DNA of 64,000 bases, taken from positions 90,612,404 through 90,676,403 of the forward strand of contig NC_030678.2 in NCBI RefSeq assembly GCF_000004195.4, in the 5' to 3' direction. The notes beneath the pieces are model-generated. The model had not been told where the DNA came from. It searched no databases and saw only the letters and a program-made list of their open reading frames with translations. The stretch is from Xenopus tropicalis. Lineage: Eukaryota; Chordata; Amphibia; Anura; Pipidae. A program made the translations under genes and the position numbers. Of this stretch, positions 57,801-64,000 are shown piece after piece; position 1 is the stretch's first letter, and each line of letters opens with the position of its first letter.

Positions 57801-60800
57801 GCAGCAGTTAATACGCGCTTCTCTGCCTGTCACTGCACTTTACGACAAGCACCCTGGCTGATACACATGGAGTGGTGACAGGGGTACCTCCATATGGAGA
57901 GGTCTGTCACTCACCATTGCATGTGTGTCTGTCAGGGTGCTTGTCATTAATGAACATTAGGACCCATAACAGACAGAGGGGGCATTAAATCCCTCCTTAT
58001 ATTTTTGCTGAAAGGCAGCAGCAGAGAATACACTCTGTGTGCCATTACCCTACCTGTAAATGGGAAGAGGCCAATGGTAAGGGAGGTGAGCTGTAATTCT
58101 AACAAGGAGTTTATGTGATATGGCTTGGTGGACTACATAGTTTGTGGACCACAGGAAAAAGATGGTTACACTTTTATTATCCTGGCGCATTTATAAACAA
58201 AAATAATACTGTTAGCCTGCTGGGGCAAAGCTCCTTACATTACCTCTCTGTTGAAATGTAGAAACCATAAAATTCTAAACTAAAGTTGTCAAACCCACAT
58301 CCTTCCAGGTGTTACGAACCACAAGTTACAGAACTCTTCTCTGGCCTTTGGTTGTCTGAAAGAACCTCCCAGCAAAGTTAAATGACCAGCCCATTGCACA
58401 TAAAGGTCTCCAATGGGAAAGCTATGCTTACTTATTACTTCACATAAAAATATAATTGTGTTTGCTATAAACCTTGTGCAACTATTGTAGATTTCACACT
58501 TGGCCATATTCAAGCACGAAGCTCCCAGTGCAGGTGACCATGTTGGGCCCCTGCTCACTTTTCCTGCATATCCTTGTAACATAGGAGCAGGGGATGCTTT
58601 ATAAATAAGCCCCAGCCAGTTATGCTAATAAGTACATTTCTCTAACTTTTCTTACAGTTTCTCTGCCTGAAAAATATCCGGACATTTTTATCCACTTGCA
58701 GTGAAAAGTTCAAGATGCGCAGAGCTGACCTCTTTGAGGCATTTGATCTATTTGACGTCAGAGATTTTGGAAAGGTAAATATAATTTGCAACTTTACTTA
58801 ATCTTCTTTACAGAGCTATAGACCTATTGGCTTGCTTGCAGACATTGCACCTCCCATCAGCCCATGAAATGCCAGTGGGCATCCATTGGTTGAATGGGGG
58901 AAGGTGGTTAGGGTTAAAGAGAAGCAAATGGGGTTTTAATGTGGGAAACCTGGTCATCACTAAAGCAGGGTCAGGCTCAATGTGGGGCTTACTCTCCCTT
59001 TCCTGGTTCTTCAAGGGGCTAATGTGGATGAAGCACTCAGCAGAGAATGGCACAGAGAAGTCCAGGAGATGAAGTTAATGGTATTAAGGGTGGTAATGTC
59101 CTAGCCTACATTATACTGATCATCTATGTTGCACAAGATATACATTCTAAATAGGTGACAGTTACTTTAAGATGCTGCAATGTAGCTTTAATAGTTAAAT
59201 GTGTCTGGGAATATATTTTATGCTGTGCAGTGACCCAGATTTTATTATTAAATAAGCATTTAGGGTTACCATGTGGGTTACCACCCAGACAGGCTTTCCC
59301 CTATTACCATGCCCTTGTTTCTGTATGAGTGCAAACAAGTGAGTCTTTGAGAAAAAGACCACAATTAAGAAATTGGCAAATAGAGAAATGTTTAGAGGTG
59401 AGACAAACTGAGCCTTTCACTGGAGTGCTGTTATTACTCTCTAATATGATGATGTGTATATTGTCATGTCCATATAGCTTGCCTCTGCAACTTTTCATAT
59501 AAGAAAAGTTAGCAATAACAAAGGGGCTCATTCAGGAACAGTGGGAAAAGTGCAAAATGTAGATCCAAATTGCCATGTTTTTTAACCCATAATGCAACTT
59601 TTTTTAGTGTACAATTATTGCCTGAAGATTTATCTGCTTTATTTTAAATAGAAGGAGGTTAGAAGGAAGTTTCTAGACAGCCAGGTTAATGAATGATCAG
59701 TAGGAACTAAACAGTATGTCTAAAAGGGAAAGGGAAATTTGGCTAGCAAAAATCCTGGCCATGGAGAAAAGGATTATAGTGCTGTTTTATCTACACAGCC
59801 TATATGGATAGAATACAAGAAAGTGGTTGCACTGTCACTTATTTGGCCAATAAAATCTCTAGTTTCCAAAATGTATGTCCTTCTGAAAATTCTGAGAAGC
59901 TGATAAAACGCTCACACTGTACAGTACAGTAATGGTAACACATAGATTACTATAACACACACTAATTGTACAAAATAGTACAGAACAGTACAGTAAATAG
60001 TAACACACAGACATCTGTATGTGTAAGCCCTCCCTGAAATGCACTGTTGTTTCAGTTCCCCTGTGGGTTTTACACACTTCCTGTTCAGTCAGTTCTTTTT
60101 CAGCAACTGCTGGGAAACTCCGGCACAGAGCATCACTTTTGCACAGAGAATGTTCTACATTACACAGACTAATATAACTAATGAGAGGAAATACTGATCC
60201 CCCTTGTATGACCAGTGCTTCTCATTGTGGCTTAAAGGGAATTCACCATTACGTACTACTTATTATTTTTGTATATTTTTGCGTACATAATATAGTACTT
60301 TTCAGTATAGGAAACACTGCTCGTAGCCTTTTGTCTATACACTTTTGTCATCCAAATGGAGGCCTAAAGGAAAAAATTGTCGCTGAGCCTTTCCAGTTGC
60401 GTTATATGTATGACATCAAACACACACAGTCCACAAACATGATTTCTTGCATAAAAAGCTCACTTGGGCACTGGATCTTCTTCCTGTTTGTATTTGTGTC
60501 CACACTGTCATTTTGCAAAGATAAAGAAAATACAGTAACAGGGGTTGGAGCGATCTGTTACTGTAACCGATAAAGGAGCAATGTGTGATATTTCTGTGTG
60601 CGTTTTCTATTATCATCTTTGAGCACATGTAAAAATCACTTTTAGTTTTACCAAGCAATTATAAAGATTTCATATAGCCAAATATATGTGCCAACCTGGA
60701 TTTTCCTATACATATGATGTAATTCTGTAATATGTATGGTAAAAGACTGAAGTACAGAAATTTTGCAATTTCCTCCATGGCTCATGGCCTTTCCACTCTG

Positions 60801-63800
60801 TCCATGAAAGGTTTTTGTGGTTTAGTTTCTCAAATGGGCAGACTAGACTGACTGGAAGGCCAATACTAGGCTCGGGCTTTGTGGCTTTTGTGGGTCAGGG
60901 TAGTTAGTTACTTCATAGATCTGATGAGAGGAGAAAGGTTTACTGCCTGCCCAGCCGCCCCACCACAAAAGCAGCCTACAGCAACTCTACTTATTTAGCA
61001 GCATTTCAGCTATATGTACATTTATGTGTCCTTCTACTCAAGACAGCCAGGAGTATGTAATGTAAACTGAATTGTTCTTTCTGAGTGTGCCATCAAAAGA
61101 TGTAACAGTGCAGATATAGCAAGTTCTAGCCCTGAGAAAGACCAGACAGACTGTACCAGAAATGTTCATACAAGCGTCCAGTTATTTATGTGGCTTTTTA
61201 CTGAAACGCTGAACTGGTCTTTACCTTGCAATTGCAGTTTCATCAGCTGCACAAAGGCAATGCAGGCTAACTACAAGGGCAATCACACTGTATTCCATGT
61301 AGTAGCAAGGGAGGCAGGGAAGGTGCAGCAAGTTTTCTAAATAAAAACACTAATGCGTTTTGGCAAAACAGGGTAACTGCAATTTAGGCCAGAAACTCTT
61401 GTTCGGTGTGGCCCTATCTTGTGGAACTAACTACATTTGGCATAGTGAGTGCAGCATGTGAGTGATGTGGGTAGGCTTGAGTGACTTATATTGTCACTGG
61501 AGACTCTGTGGAGAGGTAAGAAGTGATATCAATATCACAAGTGATATCAATCTGAACAATCTGACTATGAGTGATCTGTCAGTGGTTTGACTGATACACT
61601 GGGAAAGAAAAGTAAGTAAAGAAAATAAAACTACCTCCATTAAATTCTTGTATAGAAAGGCAAGAAAGATGAACAATGCAAAACACCCACCCAACCAAAT
61701 GAAATATAATTATCATCTGATTATTTTAAAGAATACTTAAGACTTTTAAACAGAACTTGACAACAACATGCATGAATATTTCAACTGTCACACAAAAAAA
61801 CCCTAATCCATGTTATAGAAAGAAGCAAGAGTTGGGATATAATGGCTGATTTGGTTAACAAAAACAGTGGTCTGGTTATGCTGCAGAGGGGTGGAGGGGT
61901 GCACACTGAAGCGGCACTGACAAGTGGCAGTGGGGAATGAGGGTGTAGACTAGAAGTAGGCGAAGGAAGAGGTATGTGCCTAGTGCCCCCCCCATGGTTG
62001 CACCCAAGTCACATGCACATGCCTCTTCTAGTTTCATCCCTGCAGGGCATAGCCAGTCCCCCAGTCACTTCTTCCTTGGCCATAGCAAATTACCCCTTCT
62101 GTTTCATATATAATATTGCATAATTTTGTAACAAACTTTTGAAGAAGGAGAATGAAGAAGTGTGCATGGCATTTTGGCAAGTGAAGTCTTGTCAGGAAAG
62201 GATTCATTTCTGCTACATTAGTCTGACGGACTTATAAGGTAATACCAAAGGACAGACAGAAACTGCTTTAAATGCCAAATGCCAGAGGGCTGCTGTAAAA
62301 TGCTATCGACAGTGACTATTACTCTGTGTACTTGGAATGCCAGGGCCTATTTATATTCCCAGTCTGGAACAGGGTAGCCCTGACCAGATTTTGGATCACA
62401 AACACAGTTAGAACTCAAAAAGTCTAAGGGTCTGATTTACTGCCTTTTGACATTGAGTTTTTTTGCAGCAATTTTTTTTTTAAAAAAAAGCATCTGAGAT
62501 TGTGGTAAATGTTAAAAGTTAGTCATCCCCTTCTTGTATACATATTGGGGGCAGAGATTCTGCTTGTCATATTCAGTGGTGCTGCAATTCTTTGCTGTTT
62601 CTCCCCACAGGTTATTGACACACTGTCCATTCTGTCCTGGACTTCAGTTGCTCAGAATAGGGGCTATGAGTGAGTATAATACAATTCTAAACCATATGTT
62701 CCCTGTCCACAATCATGTCCTTCAATAAATATGGTGTCGCCACGTAACAACGTCCCTTGCATATTTGTATTAGTTACAATAAGATGTCCACAGCTTAGTC
62801 ACAATTGACTGACATGACAACAGAGTCTACATTTTCTTAATACAGGCTGTGACACTTTTTATTTTCTACAGACCATTTCCCACTGAGGAATTAGAGACAG
62901 ATGATGATATCTACAGTGGCCTTTCTGATCAGATTGAGTAAGTTTCTTAACTCCAGTCATATGCTTGAAATCTATTATACAGTTTAAAGGCAAAGGAACA
63001 TGACTAGATTAAAAATGCAATAAGCATGCACAGTAACAAACATATCTGTATGCAACATAAACCTGATTAGTTGTGTGCTGATAAGAGATTTCTGTCTGTG
63101 TTTTTTTCCTATATCTAAATGCATGGGCCCTAAAGAGTCAAGAAGGAGAAAGAATGCATTAGTTCCTTTTCTACCACTCCATTTATTTCTCTCTATATAG
63201 CAGCTCTCTCTCTAATAATTATGTCATTAAACACAGACAGTACCAAGGGGAATAGAGGCTTCATTACCAAGTTTTCCTGTATAGAGCTGTTTCATTGCCT
63301 CTTGTGCACATGCTATTGAGGTCCCTTCTATTTCTAGGAGAAATTAAATTTAAAAAGTAATTCTATATAAACTTTACTGAGAATGTGTTTCATGGTTTGT
63401 GGTTTAGCTGCAGATAAGACATTTATGTTTGAAAGAGAATAACTATTGCATGAAGCACTTCCCAGAGATATCAGAGTCATAGTTTTATTTAGGTTGTGAG
63501 CTTTACTTAATTTTAAAAACAGTTCAAGGGCACATGTATGTAGTTAGTGCAACTTGGGGTTTCTTGAACTTATTTTTTTAATGGGGCCCATATTAATTTG
63601 TGATTCCACATTGTGCTTGGGTCAATATAATAATCTCTCTCATTTTCATTACTATTGTCTACTAAAGAAGGAAATGTCACTGTATGAAAGGGGATCATGG
63701 AGACACACAGATCAATGTGTCCCATAAACGCTAGAACCATGTTTTGTATAGTGTTGTAGTTACCAGTACTGAAGTTTTTCTGCAAATTCCGCTACTGTAA

Positions 63801-63999
63801 TTTGTAACCTACACATGCAGCTGAATGCTCAGAACATTTGTTACGTACTCATATGAAAAGAACCTTCCTACAACATTGGATGAAGGACCCAGACCAGATT
63901 TTGGAGATTTAATTAAAACTAGCAAACATTGTGTTATAAAATGTTAAATAGTATATTGTAAAATTATAACTATAATGATTTATGTGACTTCACACAGTG
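45664..63999 (+). CDS. vav1: vav1, 5' part: Rho-family guanine nucleotide exchange factor, 4 exons plus the edge of a fifth
   Basis: VAV proteins activate Rac/Rho GTPases after tyrosine phosphorylation downstream of antigen and growth-factor receptors. Exons 45664-45867, 58658-58774, 62611-62669 and 62872-62937 give residues 1 to about 149: the calponin-homology domain (about 1-119) and the start of the acidic regulatory region. The start ATG at 45664 has G at -3 and +4. Exon 1 begins [20 protein letters not shown], closer to VAV1 (MELWRQ...[10 protein letters not shown]) than to VAV2 (MEQWRQCGRWLIDC) or VAV3 (MEPWKQCAQWLIHC) as I recall them. DH, PH, SH3 and SH2 domains lie beyond the window. 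Confidence 0.93.
46940..47110. repeat. Dispersed repeat (TTAGATTGTAAGCTC type)
   Basis: TTAGATTGTAAGCTCTACAG, GGGCAGGGACATCC and a T/A-rich tail with TTGTACAGCTGTATAAATAC. A common vertebrate dispersed sequence in vav1 intron 1. Confidence 0.5.
47261..47430. repeat. Repeat starting at TTAA in vav1 intron 1
   Basis: TTAAAGGGGAAGTTTACCTT followed by a T-rich section and ACCCCTAGCAAACAGATTAG; typical of TTAA-type frog elements. Right end not found. A second repeat with GTGGGGCCCACCAGGTTTTT lies at about 47658-47780. Confidence 0.5.
48300..48400. repeat. Dispersed repeat, AAAGTTTGTCCAGGTGCA family, copy 1
   Basis: AAAGTTTGTCCAGGTGCAAT, then GATGACCAGTAAATG and GCAGATTGG. Same orientation copy at 51985-52130. 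Confidence 0.6.
48401..50408. other. vav1 intron 1 segment, no gene seen
   Basis: No exon with conserved protein content. A GC-richer part (about 49608-49870, with GATTGGCTCCCACTGCGC) may be a dispersed repeat but I cannot name it. Confidence 0.4.
50409..50900. repeat. TTAA-type MITE, one clear end
   Basis: TTAAAGAGATACTGACACTA at the left is the same type of terminus as 14087. The right end is not clear, so the end coordinate is a guess. Confidence 0.4.
51527..51842. mobile_element. Long palindromic MITE
   Basis: Inverted arms of about 150 bases: AGGCTGATGCCATACG... against ...GCCACATGTGGCATCAGCCT, and GCACCCTAATGAATGGGATA against TATCTCATTCATTAGGGTGC. Mirror-like short ORFs on both strands come from the palindrome. 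A decayed relative is at 56420. Confidence 0.8.
51985..52130. repeat. Dispersed repeat, AAAGTTTGTCCAGGTGCA family, copy 2
   Basis: AAAGTTTGTCCAGGTGCAGT, CAGGTGACCAGTAAATTC and GATTGGCTGCAGAC match copy 1 at 48300. Confidence 0.6.
52190..52582. mobile_element. Repeat with inverted ends (ATACCTCCCAACATTT)
   Basis: CATACCTCCCAACATTTGGA at the left and CATTTGGGAGGTATGG at the right are inverted. Has an A run of about 19 at 52390 and CCACGCCCATTTTTACTACA. Recognised as a common frog repeat. Confidence 0.75.
53100..54239. other. vav1 intron 1 segment, no gene seen
   Basis: Several chance ORFs of 60-136 codons on both strands; none has recognisable domains or suitable splice sites. T-run near 53967-53982 and a C-run near 54215. 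Confidence 0.4.
54240..54459. repeat. TTAA-ended dispersed repeat
   Basis: GGAGCTAGAGCTACAGCAGG, AAATGGCAGCTGCTATCTTA and end CCTTTCCTTCTCCTTTAA. I recognise the inverted form (TTAAAGGAGAAGGAAAGG) from frog repeats. Left limit unsure. Confidence 0.6.
55593..55848. repeat. Dispersed MITE-like repeat, copy 2
   Basis: TTTCGTACGATATTCGGTGA, GACAAAAGATTTTGACGGTG and TTCCTATTGTTTCTACCTCC match 26955-27240. Confidence 0.7.
56105..56575. repeat. Two adjoining repeats in vav1 intron 1
   Basis: 56105-56395 is an opposite-orientation relative of 26488-26722 (CCTGAGGCAGCTTCTGCAAT and CATGGGGGTGCTGCCGCCTG). 56420-56575 resembles half of the palindromic MITE at 51527 (GTGCCTGCACCTGGGTGAAT, GATCAGCCCTGTATGGCATT). 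Confidence 0.5.
57166..57366 (-). CDS. Possible small membrane protein ORF on the - strand, uncertain
   Basis: 66 codons with a clear hydrophobic stretch of about 21 residues at positions 12-32 ([20 protein letters not shown]), then a polar C-terminus with [14 protein letters not shown]. No family recognised. A stop lies 60 bases upstream of the ATG in frame, and an ATTAAA is about 130 bases downstream. It could be a nested gene in vav1 intron 1, a gene fragment, or chance. Confidence 0.2.
   Translation of the reverse strand: MVSGGLEHETPLVFGIILIAHIWAIVLIIILDTGKSQYYITENCPETNNHLQEAINDMFFSTPLTS
57655..57735. repeat. MITE fragment related to 24000-24110
   Basis: AAGGGTGAAGACACGGGGCG and ACTGCAACTAATCTG match the blocks AGGGTGAAGACACACAGAGC and GCAGCAACTAATCGCC of the cluster at 23818. 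Confidence 0.5.
58658..58774 (+). CDS. vav1: vav1 exon 2 (CH domain)
   Basis: 39 codons, phase 0 to 0, after TTTTCTTACAG, ending GGAAAG|GTAAAT. Reads [20 protein letters not shown] and [17 protein letters not shown], nearly the same as human VAV1 from memory. Intron 1 before it is 12,790 bases. Confidence 0.96.
58775..62610. other. vav1 intron 2
   Basis: 3.8 kb with no further exon recognised. The 130-codon frame at 60181-60573 has no family likeness. No clear transposon was picked out. Confidence 0.5.
62611..62669 (+). CDS. vav1: vav1 exon 3 (end of CH domain)
   Basis: After TCTCCCCACAG; reads [19 protein letters not shown] plus two bases of a Glu codon at TATGA|GTGAGT. 59 nt, phase 2 at end. 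Confidence 0.95.
62872..62937 (+). CDS. vav1: vav1 exon 4 (acidic region, first regulatory tyrosine)
   Basis: Completes Glu after TTTCTACAG, then [20 protein letters not shown] and I, ending on GA at ATTGA|GTAAGT. The Tyr of DIYSGL, residue 141 here, corresponds to human VAV1 Tyr142, which helps hold the protein closed until phosphorylated. Confidence 0.95.
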
Positions 64000-64000
64000 A
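63998..64000 (+). CDS. vav1: vav1 exon 5, first three bases (probable)
   Basis: TTCACACAG at 63989-63997 looks like an acceptor; the TGA after it, joined to the GA of exon 4, reads GAT-GA, fitting the Asp-Asp that follows SGLSDQI in VAV1. Only the first bases are in the window. Confidence 0.55.
   Translation, partial: 

Noticed and set aside
60181..60573. 130-codon ORF with a hydrophobic stretch in vav1 intron 2
   Set aside because: No recognisable family, no splice context, and composition like translated AT-rich intron.
45664..62937. Identity as vav2 or vav3
   Set aside because: [21 protein letters not shown] and [10 protein letters not shown] fit VAV1 better than the VAV2 and VAV3 sequences I recall; a tree would settle it.
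1..64000. CRISPR array, rRNA or functional tRNA genes
   Set aside because: Repeats are microsatellites, MITEs and SINEs; no regularly spaced direct repeats and no complete tRNA cloverleaf were seen.

Overview
The window is eukaryotic, gene-sparse and intron-rich, and reads as amphibian, most likely Xenopus. That call is an inference from two things: the interspersed repeats (TTAA-flanked palindromic elements, the 'CAGGTATGGGACC' palindromic MITE family, a tRNA-type SINE, Tc1-like transposons), which I recognise from frog genomes, and vertebrate-type proteins split over many GT-AG exons. Two protein-coding genes lie head to tail on the + strand.

Region 1 (1-about 43,410) is the 3' half of a spectraplakin. 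The C-terminal tail identifies it as MACF1 rather than its paralogue DST. I place 41 coding exons between 372 and 42,358. With every cassette included they join in one open frame of about 2,097 codons: spectrin repeats (exons e1 to e31), two EF-hands (e32, e33), a GAS2 microtubule-binding domain (e34 to e36), and a Ser/Arg/Gly-rich tail ending near an SxIP end-binding-protein motif (e38 to e41). Several exons are too small for ORF finding: a 9-nt microexon (9856-9864), an 18-nt microexon inside the GAS2 domain (28036-28053) and a 51-nt cassette (32043-32093). A 111-nt cassette (38191-38301) sits in the tail. The 3' UTR ends most plausibly at an ATTAAA signal near 43,387.

Region 2 (43,411-45,663) is a short intergenic stretch, mostly repeats, with a cluster of ETS/PU.1-like GGAA motifs about 210-250 bases before the next start codon.

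Region 3 (45,664-64,000) is the 5' end of a VAV-family gene, closest to VAV1: four exons encoding the CH domain and the start of the acidic tyrosine region. Its first intron is 12.8 kb and loaded with MITEs. The window ends three bases into what looks like exon 5.

Mobile DNA dominates the introns. There are two Tc1-like elements: 19,486-21,057, badly decayed, and 33,396-34,995, with long inverted repeats, a TA duplication and only two lesions seen near the N-terminus of its transposase. Many MITEs are present, some nested, including a near-perfect hairpin of about 245 bp at 30,230-30,475. MACF1 links actin, microtubules and plus-end proteins, and VAV1 activates Rho-family GTPases downstream of immune receptors. 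Both affect the cytoskeleton, but their adjacency need not be functional. I saw no rRNA or tRNA gene, CRISPR array or bacterial-type feature.
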